From contig NZ_FWFU01000001.1 of NCBI RefSeq assembly GCF_900172255.1, positions 1,116,001 through 1,180,000 of the forward strand: a stretch of 64,000 nucleotides of DNA, written 5' to 3'. This document shows, one piece after another, positions 1 through 8,706 of this stretch. The notes beneath the pieces are model-generated. The model was not told the DNA's origin and searched no databases. It saw only the letters and a list, made by a program, of their open reading frames with translations. The stretch comes from Roseovarius halotolerans (GTDB lineage Bacteria > Pseudomonadota > Alphaproteobacteria > Rhodobacterales > Rhodobacteraceae). The first letter of the stretch is position 1. Each line of letters starts with the position of its first letter. The position numbers were made by a program, and so were the translations under genes.

Positions 1-249
1 GGTAACGACGCAAAGCCGCTTGCCGGCGCGACGCAGCGCCAACATGCGCTCTACCGCGCCCTGTACCGGGCGTTCTCCGACATTGAGCACGCCGTAAGCG
101 TCCAGCAGGATCAGGTCGAAGGGGTCCGCCACGGCCTTGAGATCGGGTGCGCGCGTGGAGGCACCGGGCTGCCCCGGCGCAGGCAGGCGGGCGCGGATCG
201 CCTGATAGGCCGCAAAAGCCCAGGGACCGTCACGCGTCGCGACCTGCAT
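1..249 (-). CDS. HAD-IIA family hydrolase (N-terminal 83 residues, cut by window edge)
   Basis: The first 83 codons of a minus-strand gene are visible, starting at the ATG at 249-247 and running off the left edge. Residues 45-58 (FDLILLDAYGVLNV) form HAD motif I with nucleophile Asp50. The second residue of the usual D-x-D is Tyr52 instead of Asp, as in D-x-W/Y-G members of class IIA (NagD-like) proteins. In HAD phosphatases the second Asp is the general acid/base, so its loss makes an ordinary phosphomonoesterase role less certain. The start codon shares one base with the stop of the upstream permease (TGATG), so the gene is the last visible member of the PhnDCEE operon and probably handles the imported phosphorus compound or a derivative. 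The substrate is unknown and the downstream motifs lie outside the window. Confidence 0.75.
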   Translation of the reverse strand, partial: MQVATRDGPWAFAAYQAIRARLPAPGQPGASTRAPDLKAVADPFDLILLDAYGVLNVGERPVQGAVERMLALRRAGKRLCVVT

Positions 250-1073
250 CACAGGATCCGCTTGCGCAGCCATGCCGCGACAATCTCGCCCAGAACCACG
301 AGGCCGAGGATGCACAGGAGGACCATTGCGGCCTCGGGCCAGTTGAACGTGTCGATCGCGCCCTGAAGGATGATACCGATCCCGCCCGCACCTACCAGAC
401 CGAGCACCGTGGATTCGCGCAGGTTGATATCCCATCGCAGGATTGCCACAGCCCAGAAGGTCGGCATGACCTGCGGCACGATGGCATAGGCGATCACCTT
501 CATGCGCGAGGCTCCCGTGGCTTCGAGCGCCTCGACGGGGCGACGATCGATCTCTTCGATGGCTTCGCCCAGAAGTTTGCCGACGAAACCGATCGAGCGC
601 AGCATGATCGCGACGATCCCGGCAACGATGCCTGGCCCGAAAATTGCGACGAAAAGAAGCGCCCATATGATCGTGTTGATCGAGCGCGACGAAACCAGGA
701 TGAAACGCCCGATCCACAGCGTCACGCGATTTGGCGTTGTGTTCTGCGCGGCAAGATAAGCCACCGGCAGCGACACCAGCACCGCAAAGGCGGTGGCGAT
801 GGTTGCGATGTTCACGGTTTCCCAGAGCACCTTGAGGATCGTCGCAAGGTTGGTTGGGTCGGGCGGCACCATGCGCCCGAGAAGATCGCCCATCTGTTGC
901 GGCGCATCCCAGACCCAGGCCCAGATCACGTCGATACTGGTGATCGACCAGCCAATCGCGAGTGCTGCGGCCAGAAGGCCCAGATAGCGCGCAAGCCGCT
1001 GTTGCGGGGTGAACCGCGTCCAGTCCTCGGCCAGAGTGGAGGAACGTTCGTGGTGGTCCTTCGCTCCGGTCAT
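249..1073 (-). CDS. phnE: PhnE-type ABC transporter permease (second permease)
   Basis: This 274-residue inner-membrane permease of a phosphonate/phosphate-ester type ABC importer has a soluble N-terminus of about 30 residues and then several hydrophobic segments. A cytoplasmic EAA-type loop lies near residues 190-215 (EEIDRRPVEALEATGAS), which is where PhnC would dock. Its start overlaps the stop of the preceding permease by four bases (ATGA), so the two are probably translationally coupled. The two PhnE-like proteins resemble each other in the EAA loop (ERIEEID versus EAIEEID), which suggests a heterodimeric channel from gene duplication. The family call is firm. The true ligand (phosphonate, phosphite or phosphate ester) cannot be read from the permease. 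Confidence 0.9.
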   Translation of the reverse strand: MTGAKDHHERSSTLAEDWTRFTPQQRLARYLGLLAAALAIGWSITSIDVIWAWVWDAPQQMGDLLGRMVPPDPTNLATILKVLWETVNIATIATAFAVLVSLPVAYLAAQNTTPNRVTLWIGRFILVSSRSINTIIWALLFVAIFGPGIVAGIVAIMLRSIGFVGKLLGEAIEEIDRRPVEALEATGASRMKVIAYAIVPQVMPTFWAVAILRWDINLRESTVLGLVGAGGIGIILQGAIDTFNWPEAAMVLLCILGLVVLGEIVAAWLRKRIL

Positions 1074-1867
1074 AGCATTTTCCTGATGCGCCCGCTGATT
1101 GCCTCGCTGACGAGGATCGCGCCGACGATGACGATGGTGATCGCCAATGCGAAATCATAATCGTAGCGCCCAAAGGCGTTGGCGAGCGTCGCGCCAATCC
1201 CGCCCGCGCCGACGATGCCGATCATGGCCGAGGCGCGCAGATTGCTGTCGAGCTGATAGATCGACAGTCCGATCTGGCGCGGCAGGATCTGCGGGAAGAT
1301 GGCGTAGAACAGCATCGACAGATATGGAGCGCCCGCCGCGCGCATCGCCTCGACCTGACCGAAATCGATCTCTTCGATACGTTCGGCCAGCATCTTGGCG
1401 ACGAAACCGATGGAATAGACGATCAGCGTCAGCACCCCGGCGAGCGGACCAAAACCTACGGCCTTTACGAAGATGATCGCCACGATCACCGGGTGAAAAC
1501 TCCGCGCGAGGATGATGATCGCGCGGCCCAGCAGAAAGATCGGTTTCGGGGCAATGTTTCTGGCGGCCATGAAGGCAATTGGGATCGAAAGGAGAACGCC
1601 GCCGAATGTGGCGAGGATCGCTATCTTCAGGCTTTCGAGGAAGCCGTCTATCAGCAAGCCGCTGCGGGCGAAGCTCGGAGGAAAGGCGCCGCCAAAGATG
1701 CGGCTGGCGCGGGTCAGGCCCTGGCTGACGCGTTCCCAGTCGATCGGAAGCGCATAGATCGTCGTGACGACATAGGCCGCAACGCCCAACCATACGCCCC
1801 AGCGCAGCAGCGGGTTGGCGATGAAGGGCGGCTTCTGCCAATGGTCGGGATAGGATTTGTCGCTCAT
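1070..1867 (-). CDS. phnE: PhnE-type ABC transporter permease (first permease)
   Basis: This 265-residue permease with five to six predicted membrane segments lies directly after phnC. Its ATG overlaps the phnC stop by four bases, and its own stop overlaps the start of the second permease by four. The EAA-like coupling loop contains ERIEEIDFGQVEAMRAAGA, followed by a PQILPRQ turn typical of PhnE proteins. With PhnC, PhnD and the second PhnE it makes a complete importer. No C-P lyase genes (phnG-M) are adjacent in the visible part, so uptake may feed another route such as the HAD protein that follows. Confidence 0.9.
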   Translation of the reverse strand: MSDKSYPDHWQKPPFIANPLLRWGVWLGVAAYVVTTIYALPIDWERVSQGLTRASRIFGGAFPPSFARSGLLIDGFLESLKIAILATFGGVLLSIPIAFMAARNIAPKPIFLLGRAIIILARSFHPVIVAIIFVKAVGFGPLAGVLTLIVYSIGFVAKMLAERIEEIDFGQVEAMRAAGAPYLSMLFYAIFPQILPRQIGLSIYQLDSNLRASAMIGIVGAGGIGATLANAFGRYDYDFALAITIVIVGAILVSEAISGRIRKML

Positions 1868-2658
1868 GTCGCGGCCTTCAACGCGGCGCTCGGGGCGGTG
1901 CCTTGCTGACGGTCCTGAGACGGGACGCCGGCATAGATCTCCTCCATCGCCTCGGGCACGAGTTCGCCGGGCAGACCATCAAAGATGATCCGCCCATAGC
2001 GCATACCGACGATACGGTCGGTATATTCGCGCGCCTCGGCGACGTTATGAATGTTGATGAGCACCGGCAGTTTGAGTTCCTTCGAGAGGTCACGCAGAAG
2101 CTGCATGATCTGCTCCGATGTCTTGGGATCGAGCGAAGCCGTGGGTTCGTCCGCCAGAAGGATTTCAGGCCTTTGCATCAGCGCACGCACGACGCCGACG
2201 CGCTGGCGTTCGCCGCCCGAAAGCTCATCGGCGCGCTTGTTGGCGTAATGGGCGATGCCGACCCGCTCCATCAGCTCATAGGCGTGGCGGATGTCGTCCT
2301 TGGGATAGCGGCGCATGATCGCGGCCCAGGACGAGATATAGCCAAGCCGCCCCGATTGCACGTTTTCCATGACAGTCAGCCGATCGACCAGGTTGAAGCC
2401 CTGAAAGACCATACCGATCTTGCGGCGCGCCTCGCGCAGGGCATGGCCTTTGAGCGCGGTCAGTTCGGTGCCGTTCAGGACAATGCTGCCGGATGTTGGT
2501 TCGACCAGCTTGTTGATGCAGCGCAGCAAGGTGCTTTTGCCCGCACCGGACGAACCGATGATCGAAACGATGCTTTCGCCTTCGATCTTCAGGTCGAGGT
2601 TCTTGAGCACGGGCTCACCCGCGCCATAGCGTTTCACCAGATCGGTTATCTGAAGCAT
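1864..2658 (-). CDS. phnC: PhnC-type ABC transporter ATP-binding protein
   Basis: This 264-residue ATPase would energise the importer from the cytoplasmic side. The Walker A motif GSSGAGKST is at residues 35-43, the signature is LSGGERQRV, and Walker B ILLADEP is followed by TASLDPKTSEQI. Length and motif order match the PhnC family. The gene lies 55 bases downstream of phnD, and a GC-rich hairpin occupies that gap. The stop overlaps the following permease start, so all cytoplasmic-membrane parts are tightly coupled while phnD is separated from them. Confidence 0.93.
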   Translation of the reverse strand: MLQITDLVKRYGAGEPVLKNLDLKIEGESIVSIIGSSGAGKSTLLRCINKLVEPTSGSIVLNGTELTALKGHALREARRKIGMVFQGFNLVDRLTVMENVQSGRLGYISSWAAIMRRYPKDDIRHAYELMERVGIAHYANKRADELSGGERQRVGVVRALMQRPEILLADEPTASLDPKTSEQIMQLLRDLSKELKLPVLINIHNVAEAREYTDRIVGMRYGRIIFDGLPGELVPEAMEEIYAGVPSQDRQQGTAPSAALKAAT

Positions 2659-2680
2659 GGATTTCTCCGGCAGGGGTGCG

Positions 2681-2706
2681 GCGGGCCCGCGCTGTGGCAG
2701 GCCCGC
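2681..2706 (-). terminator. Attenuating hairpin between phnD and phnC
   Basis: Perfect 7-base inverted arms, GCGGGCC at 2681-2687 and GGCCCGC at 2700-2706, enclose a 12-base loop in the 55-base gap after the phnD stop. There is no U-tract. Inference: a processing or attenuation stem that leaves more phnD than phnCEE message. Confidence 0.45.
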
Positions 2707-2713
2707 GGCAGGT

Positions 2714-3691
2714 TCACTTGGACGAGGCCAAGCCTTCGGGCGTATATTGCACGCCGTTGGCCTGGTGAATCTCGCGGATCACCGCCCAGTCGTCCTTGTA
2801 GGTGATCGGAACGAACTTGCTGACGCCCGAGAATTCCTCGCCGAGAACGGTGCCCTCGAAGCTGAAATCGAAGAATGCCTGCTTGATCTTGTCCACCAGT
2901 TCGGGGTCGAGGTCATGAGCATAGGTATAGGATGTGGTCGGGAAGGGCTTGGATTCCCAGACGATCTTCACCTCCTCAGGGTCATAGAGCCCACGTTCCG
3001 CCATCCGGTCGACAACTTCCGAGGCGACAGGCGCGGCGTCGTAATCGCCCGCGACGACACCCAGCATCGACTGGTCATGTGAACCCGAATAGGTCACCTC
3101 GTAATCCTCATCCGGAGTCACGCCCAGATTTGGAAACAGCGCGCGCGGGGCAAGGTTGCCGGAATTCGACGTGGGCGAGGTATGCGCGACGCGCTTGCCT
3201 GCAAGGTCTTCCATCGTGTCGATGCCCGAGTCCTTGCGGGTGTAGACCTGCAGCTTGTAGCCGAACTCGCCCGCGTCCGATCCCATGATGGCAAAAGGCA
3301 CAGCGCCCGCCAGGTTGACGGCGAAGGGTGTCGGCCCGGTCGAGAAGCCGGCGATATGCAGGCGGCCCGAGCGCATCGCCTCGACCTCGGCAGCGTTGGA
3401 CTGAACGGCGAAGAACTGAACGTCTTTGCCGGTGACATCTTCAAGATGTTGGATGAAGGGCGCCCAGATGTCTTCGTAGATGGCCGGATCTTCGACGGGC
3501 GTATATGCGAAGACGAGGGTGTCGGGATTCTTCAACCCCTCGTCCGGCGCGTCGGCGACCATGTCTCCGTTGGTATCGCAGAACATCTTGTCCAGAGCGC
3601 CGCGCTCGCAATCCTGAGACTGTGCCGTGCTGGCCATGAGCATGGCGACGGCGCCCGCGGCCATGCCGCGGATCAATGTTGTGGGTGTCAT
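2714..3691 (-). CDS. phnD: PhnD-type periplasmic binding protein for a phosphorus compound
   Basis: This 325-residue periplasmic solute-binding protein has a signal peptide at residues 1-25 (charged start, hydrophobic stretch, cleavage near AQSQ). The mature part carries PhnD-family signatures: a YTPVEDPAIY strand near residue 65, GRLHIAGFSTGPTPFAVN near 110, and HTSPTSNSGNLAPRALF near 170, which in the family supplies Ser/Thr side chains binding the phosphonate or phosphate group. The mature N-terminus has an extra stretch of about 25 residues with two cysteines and a calcium-loop-like D-T-N-G-D segment. A strong ribosome site (AGGAGGAGGA) precedes the ATG. It heads the operon, divergent from the DeoR-type regulator. 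Ligand class is likely; exact ligand is open. Confidence 0.88.
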   Translation of the reverse strand: MTPTTLIRGMAAGAVAMLMASTAQSQDCERGALDKMFCDTNGDMVADAPDEGLKNPDTLVFAYTPVEDPAIYEDIWAPFIQHLEDVTGKDVQFFAVQSNAAEVEAMRSGRLHIAGFSTGPTPFAVNLAGAVPFAIMGSDAGEFGYKLQVYTRKDSGIDTMEDLAGKRVAHTSPTSNSGNLAPRALFPNLGVTPDEDYEVTYSGSHDQSMLGVVAGDYDAAPVASEVVDRMAERGLYDPEEVKIVWESKPFPTTSYTYAHDLDPELVDKIKQAFFDFSFEGTVLGEEFSGVSKFVPITYKDDWAVIREIHQANGVQYTPEGLASSK

Positions 3692-3771
3692 ATCTTCCTC
3701 CTCCTAGCGCCCCGATTTAACCGATTTTTCAAAGCAAAAATGTGGGACTTCCAATATTTCAAGCATTATAG

Positions 3772-3786
3772 ATTGCGTCATGCAAT
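3772..3786. promoter_or_regulatory. Candidate operator between phnD and the DeoR-type regulator
   Basis: An inverted repeat with 5-base arms, ATTGC at 3772-3776 and GCAAT at 3782-3786, surrounds GTCAT. It lies in the 139-base shared promoter, an AT-rich island in an otherwise GC-rich region. A DeoR-family dimer site is the simplest reading. No standard 11-base-period Pho box is visible. Confidence 0.35.
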
Positions 3787-3830
3787 AGAATTGTCATGAA
3801 GCCGTGCCAAACTGCGTGCCGGAGACCGCG

Positions 3831-4610
3831 ATGAACAACCCGGACCTCAAGCTGAACAAGAAGACCCGCCGCGAGCGGATTCTGTTGGAATTGCGGCTCA
3901 GGCCGCATCTTCGGACCAGCGATCTTGCCGAACGCTTCGGCGTAACCAGCGAGACGATTCGCCGGGATGTGACCGCATTGGAAGGGGCAGGGCAGGTCAG
4001 CCGGGATTTCGGCGGGGTCACGGCCACGACGCCCGGCATGCGCCCGGATGTCGAAACCCGCAACCGCTCGCATCTGGGCGAGCGCGAAAGGATCGGCCGG
4101 CTTGCCGCTGCAATGGTGCGTCCCGACGATCTGGTGATGATCGACGCGGGATCGACCACGATCCAGTTTGCGCGCGCACTGGCCTTTTCCGAAACCCCTG
4201 TCAGGGTCATCACCAACAGCGTCAACGCCGCGATCATCCTTGGCCAGAGCCGGGCCGCTCATGTGTTGCTGTGTCCCGGCGATTTCATGCCCGCCGAGGC
4301 TGCGGTCGTGGGGCCGGAGACCATCGATTTCCTGCGCAGGTTTCATGCCACGCAAGCATTTGTCGGCATGTCGGGGATCAGCGAGCGCGGCTTCAGCGAG
4401 GCGGTGCCGGGTTTCGCCGGGGTCAGGCGAGCGATGCTGGCGCAAAGCGAACATCTGGTCGTCATGGCAGACAGCCACAAGTTCGGGCGAACCGATTCCG
4501 ATCTGGTGGCCCGCTTCGGCCCGGATATGACCCTGGTTTCGGACTGCGCGCCTGAACCGGACCTGGCCCGTGCCATGGCGGCAGAGGGCTGTCGGCTGCA
4601 AACCGCCTGA
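3831..4610 (+). CDS. DeoR/GlpR-family transcriptional regulator
   Basis: This 259-residue repressor-type regulator has a DeoR winged helix-turn-helix at about residues 10-65 (RRERILLELRLRPHLRTSDL, then FGVTSETIRRDVTALEG). The C-terminal sensor domain follows, with the phosphosugar-binding signature around DDLVMIDAGSTTIQFARAL and the later VVMADSHKFGRTD motif. GGAG at 3821-3824 sits six bases before this ATG; an in-frame GTG at 3804 has no comparable site. The gene is divergent from phnD, so it most likely controls the PhnDCEE-HAD operon. DeoR-family proteins usually sense phosphorylated metabolites, which suggests the transported compound is, or becomes, a phosphate ester. The stop lies 7 bases from the convergent antiporter gene. 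Confidence 0.88.
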   Translation: MNNPDLKLNKKTRRERILLELRLRPHLRTSDLAERFGVTSETIRRDVTALEGAGQVSRDFGGVTATTPGMRPDVETRNRSHLGERERIGRLAAAMVRPDDLVMIDAGSTTIQFARALAFSETPVRVITNSVNAAIILGQSRAAHVLLCPGDFMPAEAAVVGPETIDFLRRFHATQAFVGMSGISERGFSEAVPGFAGVRRAMLAQSEHLVVMADSHKFGRTDSDLVARFGPDMTLVSDCAPEPDLARAMAAEGCRLQTA

Positions 4611-4617
4611 GACGGAT

Positions 4618-7134
4618 TCAGGAATCGGCCTGGGCGCTGTCCGAGAGGCTTTGATCAAGGGTGATGCCGCGTTTTTCGGCGCTTTTGCGGACGGTCTCGC
4701 GCAGAATCGGGCTGCGCTTCACAAGGCGGCGGAACCTGGTCTCGTCCAGCACAAGGAGCGTCGAGGGGACAATGGCGCGCGCTTCCGTGCGGCGTGGTTT
4801 TTGCATCAGCACCCCAAGCTGGCCGAACATCTCGCCGCGTCCCAGCCGCCATGTCTGGCCGGCGGCCTGGAGTTCAACCGCTCCCGAGGCGATAAAGAAC
4901 ACCCGTCGCGAAGGGCTGTCTTTGCGCAGGATATGATCGCCCGCGTTGACGTAACGGGTTCTGAGCGCGCGGACGAGGCGTTTGCGCACCGGCGCATCGA
5001 GATCGGCGAAGAGTGGGAATCTCTTGACCAGTTCGATCCGTTGCAGTGCCAGATCGAGTGGCGGGCGGTCTTCGGCAGCGGCACGGCGGCGCGCGATCCC
5101 CTGCATCAGGGCGGTATAGATTTCGGACCCGATCAAACCATCTTCGCGAATGGCGGCGTATTCGCGCTCTTCAAGGCGCAGAGCGGTGCGGCGGATGAAG
5201 CGGCGTTCCAGTTCTTCGGCATAGCCCGGATATTGCAGGCGCAACCCCTCGAGCGCGGTCTCGACCATCTCGACGCGGCGCGCCAGCAACTCGTTGAGCA
5301 GTTCCGCCACGCGACGCCCGTGGATGCGCCGGATACGACTGTCGATGAAACCGCCAAGGTCCCTCAAAATCAGGCGTTGCGACAGCAGAAGCTCGAACCG
5401 GTCGGCCATCAAGCGCGCCAGCGGGAAAGAGATGCCCAACCGGTTGTGAAGAAAAACCGCCCAACGAAAGCCGCGCCCGAAGCTGACAACGCGCCGCGCG
5501 GCCTGCTGATAGCCGCTGCGCCCGGACGAGCGAGCGGATTCAATGAGGCGCCCGGCATCCGACAGGACCTGTTCGGCCAGACGGGCCGAAAGGGTGCGTT
5601 CGCGGACCCGCGCGAGGATGGTATCGCGCTCGGCTCCCGCCAGCGCGATCAGGCCAAGGGTGATGCGGTCGCGGTCGGCCACTTCCGGATTGTCCTCGGC
5701 GGTTTTCACCGCTGCTTCCAGGCGTTCGCCGAAACGCACTGCCTCGGCACGCACGATATCGTGGTTCAATTCGTAATTCTCGGTCGTCTTGGCGACATCC
5801 TCGCGCACGGTCTGCAGGGCGACGGCGATGACCTGGCGCGACAACGCCTTGTCGAGGGGCGAAAGCTGATCCAGCCGAAGACGGCTGATCAGCCAGCGCA
5901 GCGTCGTGCCCTGAACTATCAGGGTGAACAGTGTGAAACCGGTGGCGAGGATGCCTACGACGCGCTTGATCTCGAGAGGAACCCGGAAGCTCTCGGTGAC
6001 CGCGAGTGCCAGCGCCAGCGTGACCGCGCCACGCAAACCGCCCCAAAGGATCGCGGTGCGGTAGCTGCGCTCGACAGCGGGTGAAAGGCGTAGCACGGTC
6101 AGTGTCGGCAAGAGGCCGAACAGAATGACCGCGCGCGCCGCGATCGCGGCCAGAACGACCACACCGATCAACAGGAAATCATCAGCCCGCACATCCTCGA
6201 GCAGGCGCGGAATGAGCAAAGCGGCCAGGATAAAGATCAGCGCCCCCGCCCAATGCGCCAGAAGCCCCCAGACTTCACGCATATTCGCCCAGGTCTGCGG
6301 CGGCAGGCGTCCGGGCGCGGTCAGGTTCAGTGTCATGCCCGCCACGACCACCGCGATCACACCCGAGGCACCGATGCTTTGTTCCGCGCCGATGAAGGCA
6401 AGATAGGGGAGCGCGACTGAAATCGATATCTGCGCCAGCTCGTATTCAGAGAACATCGCCATGAGCCAGACCGCGATCCGTGCAGCGAACCAGCCGACCA
6501 GCGCGCCGCCTGCGATCAGGATAGGAAAGCGCGTGAATGTATCCCCAAGTGCCGGGTCGGGAACGCCCAGCATCACGAAGCCCATGAAGAGACCGAACAG
6601 CGCGATGGCTGCGGCGTCATTGAGCAGGCTTTCGCCCTCGATGATGCGTGCCAGTCGGCGCGGCGCCGAGATCGAGCGGAAGATGCCCACGACGGCGGAG
6701 GGATCTGTTGTCGACACGATCGCTCCGACCAGAAGGCACGCCGCGAGGGGCAGAGCGCTGGCCCAGTGCAGGGCGTATCCAACGCTCAGTGTCGCGACGA
6801 TCACAGCCACCACCGCCAGGACGATGATCGGCACCCAGTCATCGAGCATCCGGCGCAGGTTCATCCCCAGCGTTACCTGGAACAGCAGCGTCGGCAGAAA
6901 GACGTAGATGAACACGTTCGAGCGGATCGGCAGTTGCATGATCGCTTCGGCAACCGGATCAAGCGCGTCGGTAAGGTCTGTGCGCAGAAAGAAGATCGCC
7001 GACACCCCGATCAGGATGCCAATCACCGCAAGGATCACCCCGAAGGGCACCCGCAAACGCGCGGCCAGCGGCTCGGCCATGCCGATCACCACGAAAAGCG
7101 CCGCGAGGATGGTAAGGATCAGAACAATATCCAT
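4618..7134 (-). CDS. CPA1-type Na+/H+ antiporter with C-terminal cyclic-nucleotide-binding-like domain
   Basis: This protein of about 838 residues exchanges monovalent cations for protons at the inner membrane. The first half has 11-13 hydrophobic segments with antiporter signatures STTDPSAVVGIFR and LLNDAAAIALFG. A long charged cytoplasmic region of about 250 residues follows (LDKALSRQVIAVALQ onward). The last 130 residues look like a cNMP-binding beta-roll (LFADLDAPVRKRLV, then GEMFGQLGVLMQKPRRTEARA). The chosen start opens directly into the first membrane helix (MDIVLILTILAALF); an upstream ATG at 7203 would add 23 atypical residues, and neither start has a clear ribosome site. Likely role: pH or Na+ homeostasis with allosteric control. 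A true ligand for the tail is unproven. Confidence 0.85.
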   Translation of the reverse strand: MDIVLILTILAALFVVIGMAEPLAARLRVPFGVILAVIGILIGVSAIFFLRTDLTDALDPVAEAIMQLPIRSNVFIYVFLPTLLFQVTLGMNLRRMLDDWVPIIVLAVVAVIVATLSVGYALHWASALPLAACLLVGAIVSTTDPSAVVGIFRSISAPRRLARIIEGESLLNDAAAIALFGLFMGFVMLGVPDPALGDTFTRFPILIAGGALVGWFAARIAVWLMAMFSEYELAQISISVALPYLAFIGAEQSIGASGVIAVVVAGMTLNLTAPGRLPPQTWANMREVWGLLAHWAGALIFILAALLIPRLLEDVRADDFLLIGVVVLAAIAARAVILFGLLPTLTVLRLSPAVERSYRTAILWGGLRGAVTLALALAVTESFRVPLEIKRVVGILATGFTLFTLIVQGTTLRWLISRLRLDQLSPLDKALSRQVIAVALQTVREDVAKTTENYELNHDIVRAEAVRFGERLEAAVKTAEDNPEVADRDRITLGLIALAGAERDTILARVRERTLSARLAEQVLSDAGRLIESARSSGRSGYQQAARRVVSFGRGFRWAVFLHNRLGISFPLARLMADRFELLLSQRLILRDLGGFIDSRIRRIHGRRVAELLNELLARRVEMVETALEGLRLQYPGYAEELERRFIRRTALRLEEREYAAIREDGLIGSEIYTALMQGIARRRAAAEDRPPLDLALQRIELVKRFPLFADLDAPVRKRLVRALRTRYVNAGDHILRKDSPSRRVFFIASGAVELQAAGQTWRLGRGEMFGQLGVLMQKPRRTEARAIVPSTLLVLDETRFRRLVKRSPILRETVRKSAEKRGITLDQSLSDSAQADS

Positions 7135-7326
7135 GAAACCGGAATAAGCGAAATGACGGGAAAAGAGAACGGTAAGCAGACCTGCACCGAGGTCGCGGGA
7201 CATGACGTGCGATAGTTCGCCCCGGATTGGGCGGCGTGCATGACTTTACTTCGTTCTTGAAGAAGAGCGTTTCTGCCGAAAGGTCAAAATCGCGCGCGTG
7301 GACAGGTGATTCAGTGGTGGGAAAGG

Positions 7327-8706
7327 TCAGGCGGTGGTCGGAACGGTTTCGCCGATCAGCTCGCCCGCATCAAGCAGGATATCTTCGCGGAACTGGTTGG
7401 CGACAAGCTGCACGCCTACGGGCAGGCCATTGGCAGCGCCGTTGGTCACGGTGAGACCCGGCAGACCAAGGAAGGGCAGGCCGATCTGAAGCATCTGCGC
7501 TGCGATGATTGCCTCGAAATCCGCCTGGCTTGCAACATCGCGCAGATCAGCGAAGGGCAGCTCACCTGAGACCGGACAGAGCATCACGGGATAGTCGGAC
7601 AGAAAGCCGCGCCATGCCCGCATCAGGCGAGAGCGCGATTGCAGCGTGTCCATGAGCATGTTGAGGTCGGCATCGGGGGTGATCGCCTGAAGATAGTCAT
7701 AGATCCGCTCGGCATCGGGGTCGGCCTCGTCGCGCACCGCCTGTCCGGCGCCGCGGCGCATTTCCGAAAGCCACATGATCAGTTGCAGCTCCATCGCTTC
7801 GCGCAAAGGCGGAGTGTCGCATTCGACAACCTCCCAGCCTGCAACCGACAGTCTTTGCGCAGCGGCGCGCAAGGCGTCCTTGATAGGGGCGGCCACCTCC
7901 ATCCCGTCGGGGGCAAGGCACAGCGCGGCGCGCCGGGGCAGGGGAGAGCCCTGCATGGGTGCGGCGATGAACCAGGGGTCGCGCAGATCGGGTTGCGCCA
8001 TCGCAGTCAGCGACAGGCGCAGATCCGCGATCGAGCGGGCCAGTGGCCCGGAGACGGCCATGAGCTGCGCGCCGATATGGCGATCGGGTCCGGTGCCATT
8101 GAAGGCCGGTACACGGCCCAGCGAAGGGCGCAATCCGTGGATGCCGCAGGCATAGGCTGGGTAACGGATCGAACCTGCGATATCGGTGCCATGCGCCATC
8201 GGCCCCATACCTGCGGCAACCGCAGCGCTGGCGCCGCCCGAGGATCCGCCGGGGGTGATTCCGGGAACTCGCGGATTGGTGGTGTGGCCGTGAAGCGCGT
8301 TGCGGGTAAACCACCGCAGGGAAAAGGCCGGGGTGTTGGTGCGCCCGACGATCACCGCGCCGGCCTTGCGCAGGTTGGACACGACTGGGCTGTCCTCGGC
8401 TGCGATCAGGTCGCGTTGGATGCGCAAACCGTTGGTGGTGGCAAAGCCCTTCTGGTCGGTATTGACCTTGATCGTCACCGGCACCCCGGCCATCGGGCCG
8501 GGATCGAGGCCAAGCGCCAGCGCCTGGTCGATCGCATCGGCAGAGGCCAGAGCCTCGTCGTCGCAGCGCTCGACGATGGCGTTGCAGCCGGGGTTAACGT
8601 GGTCGATCCGGGAAAGCGTGCTTTCGGTGACCTCGCGGGCGGAGACGTCGCGTTGGCGGATCAGGGTGGCCATCTCGGTGGCCGTCAACGCCCAGAGGTC
8701 GTTCAT
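7327..8706 (-). CDS. Amidase-signature family hydrolase
   Basis: This 459-residue cytoplasmic amidase hydrolyses a carboxamide bond by the Ser-cisSer-Lys mechanism. All three catalytic positions are visible: Lys80 in GVPVTIKVN, the cis-Ser at about 155 in the GGSSGGASAA loop, and the nucleophile Ser179 in GTDIAGSIR. The ATG at 8706-8704 overlaps the stop of the upstream ABC ATPase by four bases. An in-frame start 18 bases further upstream would lie inside that gene and is less likely. As the last gene of the peptide-type ABC operon it probably cleaves the imported amide or peptide-like substrate. Which amide is used cannot be told from sequence. Confidence 0.9.
   Translation of the reverse strand: MNDLWALTATEMATLIRQRDVSAREVTESTLSRIDHVNPGCNAIVERCDDEALASADAIDQALALGLDPGPMAGVPVTIKVNTDQKGFATTNGLRIQRDLIAAEDSPVVSNLRKAGAVIVGRTNTPAFSLRWFTRNALHGHTTNPRVPGITPGGSSGGASAAVAAGMGPMAHGTDIAGSIRYPAYACGIHGLRPSLGRVPAFNGTGPDRHIGAQLMAVSGPLARSIADLRLSLTAMAQPDLRDPWFIAAPMQGSPLPRRAALCLAPDGMEVAAPIKDALRAAAQRLSVAGWEVVECDTPPLREAMELQLIMWLSEMRRGAGQAVRDEADPDAERIYDYLQAITPDADLNMLMDTLQSRSRLMRAWRGFLSDYPVMLCPVSGELPFADLRDVASQADFEAIIAAQMLQIGLPFLGLPGLTVTNGAANGLPVGVQLVANQFREDILLDAGELIGETVPTTA

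Noticed and set aside
3692..3830. Pho box before phnD
   Set aside because: GTCAT-like motifs occur at 3777 and 3793 but 16 bases apart, not the 11-base period of a Pho box.
4570..6084. Long plus-strand open frame opposite the antiporter
   Set aside because: It is a shadow frame in GC-rich DNA: no start signal, no domain, glutamine/arginine-rich composition, and the minus strand encodes a complete antiporter.
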